From positions 32,649 to 96,648 of the IMG/VR virus record IMGVR_UViG_3300028392_002058: 64,000 bases of DNA; one strand, 5' to 3'. Origin of the DNA: a virus. The notes beneath the pieces are model-generated. The model did no database searches. It was not told the origin of the DNA and was given only the letters and a program-made list of their open reading frames with translations. Below, piece after piece: positions 23,620 to 31,917 of this stretch (position 1 is the first letter of the stretch; every line of letters begins with the position of its first letter). Made by a program: the position numbers and the translations under genes.

Positions 23620-23831
23620 TCTTCAACTCCGAAATGTTGTTCGATGGCAATGGCACAATTATCTCTATCTACTTTTAATGCATAGACATTGGGCTGGTTC
23701 CGACATATTTGGGCACATTCCCGAACAATCAACTCGGCGAACTTTTTACAAAATTCATCAGGAATGTTCCAAGGACCAGAGGGCATGTCTTCAACAGCCT
23801 TATCAGCAAGTTCTAGAATTCGTTCGTTCAT
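23616..23831 (-). CDS. MNERI-family small protein, copy 2
   Basis: 71 aa from MNERILELADKAVEDMPSG; an in-frame ATG further up is less likely. Core KFAELIVRECAQIC and end EQHFGVEE match the other two copies. Confidence 0.75.
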   Translation of the reverse strand: MNERILELADKAVEDMPSGPWNIPDEFCKKFAELIVRECAQICRNQPNVYALKVDRDNCAIAIEQHFGVEE

Positions 23832-24024
23832 TGTTTGTCCTTTGTGGATAATAATATGTACAGTCACTACGGCGTATGTCCCAACTGCTGGCTAGGCCAC
23901 CCAGATGTTGTAAGGTCCATCTGGCACGGTCATGTGCTTGCGGTACAGCCATGGGCCAGGGTGTGTTGTTGCGACATTGTATGTACTGCTTGAGATAAAC
24001 ATAACTTTGTTCACGAGCCCACAT
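23803..24024 (-). CDS. Small Trp/His-rich protein between MNERI copies
   Basis: 73 aa from an ATG inside the last codons of copy 3, with GGAG upstream; it ends 29 bases into copy 2. Sequence starts MWAREQSYVYLKQYIQCRNN and continues VPQAHDRARWTLQHLGG. The overlaps fit the unit, but with no homologue recognised the call is tentative. Confidence 0.45.
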   Translation of the reverse strand: MWAREQSYVYLKQYIQCRNNTPWPMAVPQAHDRARWTLQHLGGLASSWDIRRSDCTYYYPQRTNNERTNSRTC

Positions 24025-24283
24025 CTTCAACTCCAAAATGTTCTCGATACAATGGTAGCAGGCGTTCAATGGCCGTGATTGACAATTCTTTCGAATTCAA
24101 CTTCATACATTCCGCCACAATCAACTCGGCGAACTTTTCATAACTGAGTCCAAGTCCCACATGAATCTGTGTGCCGGGTATGGCATAACTAGGCGCATAC
24201 TTTGCAAGTTCGGGCGTGTTCTTGACTTGCTCACGGGCCAAGGCCTGAGCCTCAACCAGTAGTTGTCGAATTCGTTCGTTCAT
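24011..24283 (-). CDS. MNERI-family small protein, copy 3
   Basis: 90 aa, the longest copy; MNERIRQLLVEAQ, KFAELIVAECMKL and REHFGVED in the same order as the others. An inserted segment (SYAIPGTQIHVGLGLSYE) lengthens the middle. Confidence 0.75.
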   Translation of the reverse strand: MNERIRQLLVEAQALAREQVKNTPELAKYAPSYAIPGTQIHVGLGLSYEKFAELIVAECMKLNSKELSITAIERLLPLYREHFGVEDVGS

Positions 24284-24286
24284 ATA

Positions 24287-24505
24287 CTACCTTGAAAGTC
24301 GGTCAACAATTCGTTGTTGGATAAGATCCATTTCATCTTGTTCCATATAAAAGTCTGTGGTTGGGTCATAGTATGCACCTTCTGCATTGTCATAGTATAA
24401 CACACGACCGCTGAAATTAAAAGGCCCCTCTAGTCCTTTTCTAGGTCCATACTTGACACGCATCTGATCCATCTGCGTCTTGTCTGCTAGCACGGCATAG
24501 CCCAT
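24287..24505 (-). CDS. Conserved-looking small phage protein
   Basis: 72 aa. MGYAVLADKTQMDQMRVKYG, then GRVLYYDNAEGAYYDPTTDF and a helical end. No function recognised; typical of T4-like accessory genes. SD GGAG upstream. Confidence 0.6.
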   Translation of the reverse strand: MGYAVLADKTQMDQMRVKYGPRKGLEGPFNFSGRVLYYDNAEGAYYDPTTDFYMEQDEMDLIQQRIVDRLSR

Positions 24506-24514
24506 ATCAACTCC

Positions 24515-24655
24515 TTAGATTGTATGCAAAGGATTGCGTCGACGCAGGTGAGCCAGTGCGGCTTCCTTTGAATCAAAGCGACCCGAGATGGGTGTTTGAT
24601 GTGCGCCTCGCACAATGTACCAACCACCCAAAATACCGTTGTAGACGACTTTCAT
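24515..24655 (-). CDS. 46-aa hypothetical protein
   Basis: Uses the ATG that overlaps the upstream membrane-protein stop (ATGA): MKVVYNGILGGWYIVRGAHQ, then an EAALAHLRRR helix. An earlier in-frame start would read through the membrane-protein gene. Beta-beta-alpha character; function unknown. Confidence 0.6.
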   Translation of the reverse strand: MKVVYNGILGGWYIVRGAHQTPISGRFDSKEAALAHLRRRNPLHTI

Positions 24656-24855
24656 TTTAATACTCCAGTTGTATTCCAAATAGCAGGCTTGCCAAAAAAT
24701 AAGTAATTTAATCCGGCAATACATGCATACCCAACAACCATTAATCCAACACATTCAATTTTATAATCATATCTCGGTAATACCAAGAGTCCAATACCTA
24801 TACAAGTACCTAGGATTACTAGTAAATTTACGAATCTTTTAAAAAAATCTTTCAT
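24652..24855 (-). CDS. Small two-span membrane protein
   Basis: 67 aa with hydrophobic segments at about 8-27 and 33-53 and a basic start (MKDFFKRF). AAGGAA is seven bases before the ATG. No family recognised. Confidence 0.65.
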   Translation of the reverse strand: MKDFFKRFVNLLVILGTCIGIGLLVLPRYDYKIECVGLMVVGYACIAGLNYLFFGKPAIWNTTGVLK

Positions 24856-24864
24856 TGCAGTTCC

Positions 24865-24948
24865 TTAAATTTTAGTAAGAATCCAAACCTTGACAGCAAA
24901 AATAATTGCCACCACTGCCACTGTTATAAGAATTTCCAAGTCTGACAT
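24865..24948 (-). CDS. 27-aa membrane microprotein
   Basis: MSDLEILITVAVVAIIFAVK followed by a short basic end and TAA. A single transmembrane span. AAGGAA lies upstream of the ATG and the reading frame fills the gap between two genes, supporting it as real. Confidence 0.6.
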   Translation of the reverse strand: MSDLEILITVAVVAIIFAVKVWILTKI

Positions 24949-24957
24949 GATAATTCC

Positions 24958-25233
24958 TTAGGCAAGACTGACTTGAACTTGAAACTTATTTACTGTGATG
25001 CCAATGCCCGTTGGTTCAGGCTTGTGCGTGGCCAATGCCATTTGACGATCGTAACTTAATCTTTCCAGAGCAGTCCAAACTGCCACACGAGCATTGGTAG
25101 TGGCCATTGATTCTGACATCTGCTGGATTGTCATATAAAGGCCAACATCAGTTTCGCTACCGCCAGCAGTATTCCAAATTACTCGAAACTTCTGGCTGTT
25201 CTTAAAACCGTCAATGATTGTTTTTGTACGCAT
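24958..25233 (-). CDS. Hypothetical phage protein
   Basis: 91 aa, alpha/beta; contains QKFRVIWNTAGGSETDVGLY and a basic middle; ends with a beta strand (NKFQVQVSLA). SD GGAG. No family recognised. Confidence 0.6.
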   Translation of the reverse strand: MRTKTIIDGFKNSQKFRVIWNTAGGSETDVGLYMTIQQMSESMATTNARVAVWTALERLSYDRQMALATHKPEPTGIGITVNKFQVQVSLA

Positions 25234-25242
25234 GGTCGCTCC

Positions 25243-25569
25243 TTAGTCTGCTCTTGAACTCATGTAGGCAGTGATGCCATGTGACTTGAGAACATCAGCG
25301 TAGGCCTGTGCGCCGGTTTCTTTGATGTCCATGCTTTGCGTGAAGCTACCACCAGGATTCCAAAGTTGAAGTCCGCCACCATAAGCAGGCTTGAAGCCCA
25401 CAGTTTTCAGCGCACGGCCCAATTTGGTTGATGCCTTTTCGCTCACATGCACCCAGGCAAAACCGCAGTAGCCGGGCTCACCGTGACGAGTACGAAAGTC
25501 AGCTTCGGCTTTTTGGGCCGCCGCAGTAGCGGTGTTATGGATGGATTCGATATTGTCTAGTGCAAACAT
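25243..25569 (-). CDS. Conserved-looking phage protein
   Basis: 108 aa. Segment HGEPGYCGFAWVHVSEKAST then ALKTVGFKPAYGGGLQLWNP, an N-terminal helix and C-terminal AYADVLKSHGITAY. I recognise this as phage-type but cannot name a function. First gene behind the promoter at 25600-25628, with a GGAG ribosome site. Confidence 0.65.
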   Translation of the reverse strand: MFALDNIESIHNTATAAAQKAEADFRTRHGEPGYCGFAWVHVSEKASTKLGRALKTVGFKPAYGGGLQLWNPGGSFTQSMDIKETGAQAYADVLKSHGITAYMSSRAD

Positions 25570-25599
25570 TCTGAGCTCCTTTTTACTGTTTATGTGTTT

Positions 25600-25628
25600 A
25601 TTATACGGCCTATTGGACCACTTGTCAA
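25600..25628 (-). promoter_or_regulatory. Sigma70-type promoter
   Basis: Minus strand: TTGACA (25623-25628) in AAACGGTTGACA, 17-base spacer, TATAAT (25600-25605). Fully consensus. It overlaps the last codons of the gene above. Confidence 0.95.
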
Positions 25629-26101
25629 CCGTTTAGTTTGGCTTTTAACAACTCTCCCAGGCTCAACTGTGGGTTTTCTGCCACAGTCACGCCCTCCACG
25701 AACAGGTCCACGCTCTCGCTGTAGTAGCCGTTGCTCTCGCCCAACCAACGCACATCCACATAACCCCGGCGGGTAGCGAACTTGTAGAAAGTATAAGAAT
25801 AGCTCTCATAGTGCTCTTCGTCTGGCTCTGTAGCGCCAGCCACTTCTTCGGCCATCAACAAAGGAGAGCCAACCAGGTCCTGCAGGTCACCAACAATGTC
25901 ATTGATATCCACAGTCTCGCAACAATCCTGGCAATGAGCAAACATGAATCGCTCGCCTGAGGCTGTTTCAAACAGCATCTCATTGCCACCCACAGCACCA
26001 GTGACACGGACAAAGGTCCGACCCACCATCTGTGCCATGCCCTTTTGGGTGTTTACTATATTGTCATAATTCATATCGTGATCCTTGTTTTTTTGTTTCA
26101 T
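25625..26101 (-). CDS. DUF7448-like phage protein
   Basis: 158 aa if it starts at the leaderless ATG, 149 aa from an in-frame ATG at 26074 with AAGGA. Motifs HCQDCCETVDINDIVGDLQDL and RWLGESNGYYSESVDLFVEG match DUF7448 proteins. The CQDCC block could hold metal. Two competing starts in one frame, one at +1 and one with a ribosome site, may give two products. Function unknown. Confidence 0.8.
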   Translation of the reverse strand: MKQKNKDHDMNYDNIVNTQKGMAQMVGRTFVRVTGAVGGNEMLFETASGERFMFAHCQDCCETVDINDIVGDLQDLVGSPLLMAEEVAGATEPDEEHYESYSYTFYKFATRRGYVDVRWLGESNGYYSESVDLFVEGVTVAENPQLSLGELLKAKLNG

Positions 26102-26107
26102 GCCACT

Positions 26108-26136
26108 ATTGTAGCAAACTCTGGTCCACTTGTCAA
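26108..26136 (-). promoter_or_regulatory. Sigma70-type promoter, leaderless geometry
   Basis: Minus strand: TTGACA (26131-26136) in AAACGGTTGACA, 17-base spacer, TACAAT (26108-26113), six bases (AGTGGC), ATG at 26101. Confidence 0.92.
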
Positions 26137-26185
26137 CCGTTTTTGTGTTGTATTTTTACAACGGAAAAGTAGTACTTTTAGTTGC

Positions 26186-26193
26186 AATAAATA
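26186..26193 (+). promoter_or_regulatory. Late-type promoter motif AATAAATA
   Basis: Plus strand AATAAATA then ACCCT and the ATG of the 2OG gene at 26199. No ribosome site. Confidence 0.45.
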
Positions 26194-26198
26194 ACCCT

Positions 26199-26864
26199 AT
26201 GAATCCCAGTACTTTACCTGCACTTACAGCAGAGCAAACACAGGCCCTGATTGATTGTTTTAAAACCAATAAGCAATTTATTGAATATCCAGGCAGGTGC
26301 TTTGGACTAGACATTGGCCCAGCACTAGAAATAGTTACACCGATCATTGACAGCGTACTGGGCACAGGCACTTGGGAACCAGCTGGTGGCAACTTTTTTG
26401 AAACAGATACCGGATATCGTGTTCATGCAGACACAGGTAAGGAAGGTCCAGATCGTGTACTGCAAACTTTTGTGTTTCCCCTGAGCATTACAGCCAAGCC
26501 CGATGTTGTGCCAAATCTTGAAAGGGTTAGACTGCTTATACTAAATCAAACATGGTCAGGTGATGCGGCATTCTTTTTGAGTGGCAGTCCAGACGAACCA
26601 AGTGAGTATAATATTGTAGTCAAAGACTATCAAGATGTTGGTAATCGTGATGACGACTTGACAATTGATGGCATATTGATCAATGAATGCCCACATCTAA
26701 TTCCCAGTAACTTTGTGGGACTATCGGTAGATAAAAACTTTCAATGGATACCGGGTGTACCAATCACATTCCCACGCAACAGACTTCATGTCAGTAGTGC
26801 ATTTCCAAGACAAGGTGTTGCTAAAAAGCTTGGACTAAGTATTTTTACATCAAAGAAACTATGA
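26199..26864 (+). CDS. 2OG-Fe(II) oxygenase-like protein
   Basis: 221 aa from this ATG; an upstream in-frame ATG is unlikely since it would lie inside the divergent promoter region. Iron ligands H76-A-D78 (YRVHADTG) and a distal histidine in RLHVSSAF; the usual 2OG-binding arginine is not clear (KK region). The hydroxylase overlaps the radical SAM gene by four bases (ATGA), a tight oxygenase plus radical SAM pair. Substrate unknown. Confidence 0.7.
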   Translation: MNPSTLPALTAEQTQALIDCFKTNKQFIEYPGRCFGLDIGPALEIVTPIIDSVLGTGTWEPAGGNFFETDTGYRVHADTGKEGPDRVLQTFVFPLSITAKPDVVPNLERVRLLILNQTWSGDAAFFLSGSPDEPSEYNIVVKDYQDVGNRDDDLTIDGILINECPHLIPSNFVGLSVDKNFQWIPGVPITFPRNRLHVSSAFPRQGVAKKLGLSIFTSKKL

Positions 26865-27823
26865 AAAAATTTATCGAAATCAAGCGCACCGAAGATACAA
26901 TTACTTTCTATTGGAAGCTGACAGATTATTGCAATTGGTCATGCAGTTATTGTAGTCCAACAGTACATGAAGGAAAATATTATCATGCCAATCAATTGTC
27001 CAGTGATCTGCGTGTTAGAGTATTTTTAAACCGTCTAGAATCTATCAAGGGAGACAAAAAATTAATTGTTTGCTTGACCGGTGGCGAGCCAACTATGCAT
27101 CCGTTGTTTGGTGAAATAGTTGAAAGAATTCAAAGCATTGGTGGACATGTTGATTTGATTACAAATGGTAGTCGACCAGTTGGGTGGTGGAAAAAATTAC
27201 CTAGACTGCCAGGTTTTAACATTATATCTTTACACCCAGAATTTACAGACTTGGCAAAAATTAATGAGTTGGCATTGTACCTTGACAGTCAAAAAGTATC
27301 GTTGAGATTTAATTTATGTGCTGATCCTGCAAATTGGGATTGGGTCAAATCTGTCTACGACCATCTTGATCCATCCCTGCATGACGCTGTTATTTGTAAA
27401 ATCTTGACAAGACACAGGAACGAAGTTGATCCACAATTTGTTGAAGGTCAGCTGTATGATTATACCGCTGAACAAATGGATTTTATCAAGAAAAGAAGTG
27501 CATATCAAAGAGAACAACGGCATCCCGGAGACAATTCTGTTGGGTATTACGATGACGGTTCTTCATTTAATTTAAATCCAAATCGTTTAACAGCAAACAA
27601 CAATCATAAATTTTATGGTTGGGAATGTACAGCTGGACAGACTGGATTTATGATTGAGCCAGATGGAAAAATTTGGGCCGGACTTTGTGCAACCAAGTTC
27701 TTGGGACTCATTGATAGTTTTAGCATTTTGGAAGACCCGGTCAAATGCAAAATTCCTTTTTGCAAATGTCCAGCTGACATCGCAATAAACAAAAAGAAAG
27801 TTACATTGTTCCAGGGTCAGTGA
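26861..27823 (+). CDS. Radical SAM protein
   Basis: 320 aa. CX3CX2C at C24-C28-C31 (YCNWSCSYCSP), GGEP in LTGGEPTMHP, and extra C-terminal cysteines (WECTAGQ, GLCATK, FCKCP) typical of twitch/SPASM auxiliary cluster regions. It generates a 5'-deoxyadenosyl radical to modify a substrate. Not QueE-like at the N-terminus. Partner of the 2OG gene before it; converges on the QueC-like gene. Confidence 0.9.
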   Translation: MKKFIEIKRTEDTITFYWKLTDYCNWSCSYCSPTVHEGKYYHANQLSSDLRVRVFLNRLESIKGDKKLIVCLTGGEPTMHPLFGEIVERIQSIGGHVDLITNGSRPVGWWKKLPRLPGFNIISLHPEFTDLAKINELALYLDSQKVSLRFNLCADPANWDWVKSVYDHLDPSLHDAVICKILTRHRNEVDPQFVEGQLYDYTAEQMDFIKKRSAYQREQRHPGDNSVGYYDDGSSFNLNPNRLTANNNHKFYGWECTAGQTGFMIEPDGKIWAGLCATKFLGLIDSFSILEDPVKCKIPFCKCPADIAINKKKVTLFQGQ

Positions 27824-28448
27824 AACCCATGTCTGCCAAAGCCCAGGCACGCTCTACACAATTGTAACATTCACCACAGCGACCTTTGGTCAATGCTGTG
27901 CAACTATGTGTAATTTCAATCAGTGACCATACATCAAATGCTTCATATAATGCCAATGTATGTCGCTTGTCCAACAAGGCAAATGGACAGGTTGTTGTAA
28001 CTATGCCAACTTTATTAGTGTATTCAATCCGATCCGGTCTGCCTGGATATTCACCGGGCATAGGTACAGGCGGATGCCGTTGACTACCATAAAAGATATG
28101 TTCAATGCCATGTTTAATTCTAGCATCTCGTTCACCAGTATTTGTTTGTTCGCTGTGGTGTACTGTTGGATCGCCTACCATAATTGGCTGAGGAATGTCT
28201 AAGCCCAGCATTTCGTTAACACGAGTAACAATTGGACCTGCGTAATCCCAGGCTCCATCTGTGCGTGGCACACATAGAGTAATTAACTCATGTTTGCTTT
28301 TTGCCAGCTTCCATTCTGTTGCCAACAGATACAGTAAAATAGCACTATCTGCACCACCTGATACCATGACACCAATGCGTTGATGCTGTGGTGGCAATTC
28401 AATTTTAATCTCACGCTTGTCGTCTTTGGGGCCTGCTGTTATAATCAT
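27801..28448 (-). CDS. queC: QueC-like 7-cyano-7-deazaguanine synthase / PP-loop ATPase
   Basis: 215 aa. PP-loop VSGGADS (about 29-35), and a C-terminal zinc site C183 plus CGECYNC (C191, C194, C197) as in QueC (TC...GCGHCAAC). QueC turns carboxy-deazaguanine into preQ0 with ATP and ammonia. Together with the QueD-like gene it suggests a deazaguanine route, but QueE and FolE are not seen. Other N-type PP-loop enzymes are possible because the middle domain is divergent. Confidence 0.75.
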   Translation of the reverse strand: MIITAGPKDDKREIKIELPPQHQRIGVMVSGGADSAILLYLLATEWKLAKSKHELITLCVPRTDGAWDYAGPIVTRVNEMLGLDIPQPIMVGDPTVHHSEQTNTGERDARIKHGIEHIFYGSQRHPPVPMPGEYPGRPDRIEYTNKVGIVTTTCPFALLDKRHTLALYEAFDVWSLIEITHSCTALTKGRCGECYNCVERAWALADMGFTDPGTM

Positions 28449-28449
28449 A

Positions 28450-29190
28450 TCAATGTCTATGCTGTAAATGTTTTAATACCCGGTTTACATTTTCCGCTGT
28501 AAACGGTACATTAAGTATCAGGTGCCACGAATCGTTGGCCCATGAAATTGTTCTGTGTGTTTTACGAGTGTTTACATAGTAAACTCTTCCTAATTCAATA
28601 TTTAATTTTTTATCATCCTGCCACCAATCATATTCCAATGGTCCACAATTCTTTAAGAATGCAACAAGACGAAAGCAAGGGCGAGGCATGCCAGGATGGT
28701 CGCGATGTGGCACAAAATATCCGCCAATTCCTGCATTGACAATAAATGTTCTACCCAATGGATTCCATTCATCTAAGAAATCTTTTAAACTATCAAGTCC
28801 AGGATGTGCTTGATCACAATCTTGGTACAATTGCGTAGGAACACAAAACTCATGCTCAAAGGGCACACGGCCTAATTTGTTTGTTGCTTCTGGAATGCTG
28901 GGAGGACTCTGGTGGTTCCACCCTGGAATAGTTGTCAATGACATTGACCGACGATTATTTGGACGATCTGTCCTTGGAAGGTAATCTACCCAGTCGTTGC
29001 TGTATTTTTCAGTAATGACACGATCAATACTGTGTGCATCTAGGTGCCAGTCAAGTGGTTCAAAGTCGCCAAGTTGCAATAGTGCCAGTTCTGCGGCCAT
29101 TGTATCAGGGCGCATTATTCCTAGTCCTTGACGGCTTCCACTAACTCCGTCTCCAACAACTGCGTTTGGATTATTTTGATTAAAGCTCAT
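28450..29190 (-). CDS. 2OG-Fe(II) oxygenase (aspartyl/asparaginyl hydroxylase-like)
   Basis: 246 aa. Metal ligands H162-R-D164 in VPHRDHPG and distal H212 in KTHRTISW; FRLVAFLKNC follows. Its stop is one base before the QueC-like start. Function as a hydroxylase is family inference; its substrate is unknown. Confidence 0.75.
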   Translation of the reverse strand: MSFNQNNPNAVVGDGVSGSRQGLGIMRPDTMAAELALLQLGDFEPLDWHLDAHSIDRVITEKYSNDWVDYLPRTDRPNNRRSMSLTTIPGWNHQSPPSIPEATNKLGRVPFEHEFCVPTQLYQDCDQAHPGLDSLKDFLDEWNPLGRTFIVNAGIGGYFVPHRDHPGMPRPCFRLVAFLKNCGPLEYDWWQDDKKLNIELGRVYYVNTRKTHRTISWANDSWHLILNVPFTAENVNRVLKHLQHRH

Positions 29191-29238
29191 GTAAATAGTT
29201 ATCTATTCTGCACAACCATGCAAGATCTAAATGTCTAC

Positions 29239-29246
29239 TATAAATA
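29239..29246 (+). promoter_or_regulatory. Late-type promoter motif TATAAATA
   Basis: Exact TATAAATA on the plus strand, 19 bases before the ATG; unlike most copies it leaves room for a ribosome site (GGGAGG). Confidence 0.65.
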
Positions 29247-29265
29247 CTACTGTTGGGAGGCTTTT

Positions 29266-29994
29266 ATGACACGTCAGGCTTTTAATTGGTCCGCGTTGGA
29301 TCGAGATACATTATACTCAATGCTTTACAGCCTCAAACCAGAGATTGTAGACAAACGCTTGCCTATAGGCGAAATTAGTCGTCAGTTAAGTAAGCATATT
29401 AAAACACACCTTCCAATCAAAGTGGTCAGTCATAAGCATAAGCTTGTTAAATCAGGTGAAATTTGGATAGGTGGCGCCTATTACAGTGACGACGATAAAC
29501 AAGGAAAGAAACGATTTATTGAAGTTGAATTGGCGTTCCCCACTGATGCTAAAACTATGAAAACCAGTTCATATCGTTGGGAGCGCATTTGCAGACTTTT
29601 TGCAGATACAATATTACACGAAATTATACACACACGTCAATATCGTGCTAGAAACTTCAAAGATCTCCCAGGTTATGAAAGCACAGCCTATTATGCCAAG
29701 GATCGTGCATGGCAAGAGTACTATGGCCACAGAGACGAAATAGGTGCCCACTCATTTAATCTTGCACAGGACATGATTGATAAGTTTGAATTTGATCCAA
29801 CAGCCATACGAGAATACCTGGATTCAAAAGTTCCAAAACGAGTTTGCCCCAACAGTTGGGGGCGATTTATGAAATCTTTTGAATACGATCATACCCATCC
29901 AAAAGTACGCCAAATGAAACATAAAATTATGACTCAATTGGAAAATGCTTACCACGGCAAGCCATTTAAAACATCAAACTATTTGACTTATTGA
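29266..29994 (+). CDS. HEXXH-type metallopeptidase-like protein
   Basis: 242 aa from the ATG behind GGGAGG. Zinc motif ILHEIIHTRQYRAR (HEIIH at 118-122) with upstream beta strands and a downstream YGHRDEIGAHSFN helix that could give the third ligand. Resembles SprT/WLM-like or phage late peptidases. Expressed alone from a late promoter, which fits a morphogenesis or lysis-related protease, but this is inference. Confidence 0.7.
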   Translation: MTRQAFNWSALDRDTLYSMLYSLKPEIVDKRLPIGEISRQLSKHIKTHLPIKVVSHKHKLVKSGEIWIGGAYYSDDDKQGKKRFIEVELAFPTDAKTMKTSSYRWERICRLFADTILHEIIHTRQYRARNFKDLPGYESTAYYAKDRAWQEYYGHRDEIGAHSFNLAQDMIDKFEFDPTAIREYLDSKVPKRVCPNSWGRFMKSFEYDHTHPKVRQMKHKIMTQLENAYHGKPFKTSNYLTY

Positions 29995-30000
29995 ATAAGT

Positions 30001-30906
30001 CTATGTTAATTCTAAGCCTGGAATTACATCACCGTCAACCAACATATCTAGCGGGTGTTTGCGACCGGTAAATTTGTTTGAACTCCAGGTCTGTGCTGTT
30101 TCATTAAAGTCCCACCAGCAACTGAATCCCAACATCAAGTGTATTCTTGGTGGTGCGGTGCGTGTTTTTGCATAGGCTCTATGTAATAAATTTGTATCCC
30201 AGGTATAGGCATGGCCTTGTTCCAGGTGAATTGGAGTATGCTCCTTTTGCTCTAGTACATAATCAGGATGTGTCACCAGTGGTATATTGACTCTTAGATT
30301 AATTGGCATTCTTTCGTCAATGTGCCAAGTTACTCCAGCAAACTTGTCATCACCAACTGGCCCTTCATTTTCAGCATAAATGATTCGAACTGCTGTTCGT
30401 ACCAGTGGACACTTAAAAGTATCTATAAATCTACCAAGTTCTCCAACGCGACTGGCCGGAGTTCTATACACAAAACCATATGTGTCATAATGTGTATTTC
30501 TTTTATTTCTGGGCATTTCTTCTTTGTTCAGAAGTGAATATGGATTAGGTACATTATCTGCAGTACCTGGTGTATGGGTTCCTTGTATTTGTTCATGTAT
30601 ATCACCATCAGTGTAATTGACATTATATGTCAGTCCAATGCCACCATAGCTTTGATCTTTGCGATCACCTTCGCCACCATTTAATCTGTAATTCCAAGCG
30701 CCATATGTTTCCATTGCCAGTTTTGTATCTTCAACCAGTAATTTAAAATTTAAATCTTCTGGTAATTTAAATTTTAAAAAAGTTCCGTAATCCTTTGATG
30801 GTTCAGTCACTGCTTTGCCAAAAGTATTAAACTTGGTAACATATTGGTCAACATAATCATGTATTGTCATACGCGAAGGAATTGATTTAATTTTAATAGT
30901 AGACAT
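30001..30906 (-). CDS. 2OG-Fe(II) oxygenase
   Basis: 301 aa. H195-I-D197 (TWHIDERMP), distal H242 (NLLHRAYA) and R254 (PPRIHLMLG) form the full facial triad plus 2OG arginine. Aspartyl/asparaginyl beta-hydroxylase-like core in the C-terminal half; the first about 150 residues are unassigned. Start shares a base region with the next oxygenase, so the two are a translationally coupled pair. Confidence 0.8.
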   Translation of the reverse strand: MSTIKIKSIPSRMTIHDYVDQYVTKFNTFGKAVTEPSKDYGTFLKFKLPEDLNFKLLVEDTKLAMETYGAWNYRLNGGEGDRKDQSYGGIGLTYNVNYTDGDIHEQIQGTHTPGTADNVPNPYSLLNKEEMPRNKRNTHYDTYGFVYRTPASRVGELGRFIDTFKCPLVRTAVRIIYAENEGPVGDDKFAGVTWHIDERMPINLRVNIPLVTHPDYVLEQKEHTPIHLEQGHAYTWDTNLLHRAYAKTRTAPPRIHLMLGFSCWWDFNETAQTWSSNKFTGRKHPLDMLVDGDVIPGLELT

Positions 30907-31898
30907 TATAGGTTTGGAATAATAGATCGATACTTGTTGTAACTGGGCTCAATGGCTTTGATCCACTGATAGAGTTTTGGTCGTCCTTTGACTGCCATGA
31001 TAATTTTTGGTTTTGCCATGTCAGCACCGTGCAAGTATGCGCCATTGTTGAATACAAATGTATTTGTTTCTGGCGGCAGATCAACATACATTCTTTTTTC
31101 CTGTGGAATAAGCTTTGGATCACATCCGTATTTGCCTTTGTTACGAACTACAATTGGTTCTGGATTAAAATCATCTGTTCGTTTGGGCCAGCGACTCATC
31201 CAAAATGTTGCTCGCTCATTGGTGTCCCACAGCATGATCCGCAAGCTGTCTGGCCAAGGATATATCACTGCATCCGGATCAAAATGCGGACCTACTTCGT
31301 TGATGTTTGACCAAAGCACCACTTTTTCTAAGCTGTGAAAAGGCAAACAATTTTTAATTTGTGCAAACATCTTGGGAAAGTGCATTGACCAATCGTCAAT
31401 CACAGTATTGTTGTAGTTGAATTTGGTATGATCAATGGCTGGATTCAACCAAATGCAAAGGCCTTTCCAATACTGCGTTTCATTTAGGCCGCGACTGATG
31501 TCAGAATTTTTTGCATTCCATAGTTCCCAAAACAAATCCCAGTTGTCGGGTTCAATGCGAGGAACATCCAATGGAACATAAGGAATGCTGGTCCACTTGG
31601 GATCCAGTGCTGTGGCAATCTCTGGCCAGGCCTTGGGACTAATATGCGACAAGAAACCTAGATCTAGATCTTGATCGACCCGTAACACTTTGTTGCCAAT
31701 TTTAGCATAATTGCTCCAGGGTTCACTGCCATTCATCAGTAGAAATCCCACCGCAGGATCCAACGCCACCCAATTATCCATATTACCTTTGAGTGTAACA
31801 CCGGGTACCGTGAATTGCGTGTTTCCATTTAATCGAGAAGTGCTAGGATTAGATTCAGCCCAGAGCAATCTGGGCATAGGGGCAATGTTGTTTATCAT
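30906..31898 (-). CDS. 2OG-Fe(II) oxygenase-like protein
   Basis: 330 aa. H205-F-D207 (GPHFDPDA) and distal H290 (YLHGAD) but the expected basic 2OG anchor is a lysine (KPKIIM). Tryptophan-rich. Either a divergent hydroxylase or one using a different anchor. Next to the 30001 oxygenase and coupled to it. Confidence 0.65.
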   Translation of the reverse strand: MINNIAPMPRLLWAESNPSTSRLNGNTQFTVPGVTLKGNMDNWVALDPAVGFLLMNGSEPWSNYAKIGNKVLRVDQDLDLGFLSHISPKAWPEIATALDPKWTSIPYVPLDVPRIEPDNWDLFWELWNAKNSDISRGLNETQYWKGLCIWLNPAIDHTKFNYNNTVIDDWSMHFPKMFAQIKNCLPFHSLEKVVLWSNINEVGPHFDPDAVIYPWPDSLRIMLWDTNERATFWMSRWPKRTDDFNPEPIVVRNKGKYGCDPKLIPQEKRMYVDLPPETNTFVFNNGAYLHGADMAKPKIIMAVKGRPKLYQWIKAIEPSYNKYRSIIPNL

Positions 31899-31917
31899 AA
31901 CAATAGTTATGATAGAT

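Noticed and set aside
26861-27823. Assignment of the radical SAM gene as QueE
   Set aside because: The N-terminal FYSLQGEG-type QueE signature is absent and extra C-terminal cysteines are present, so it is a twitch/SPASM-type enzyme.
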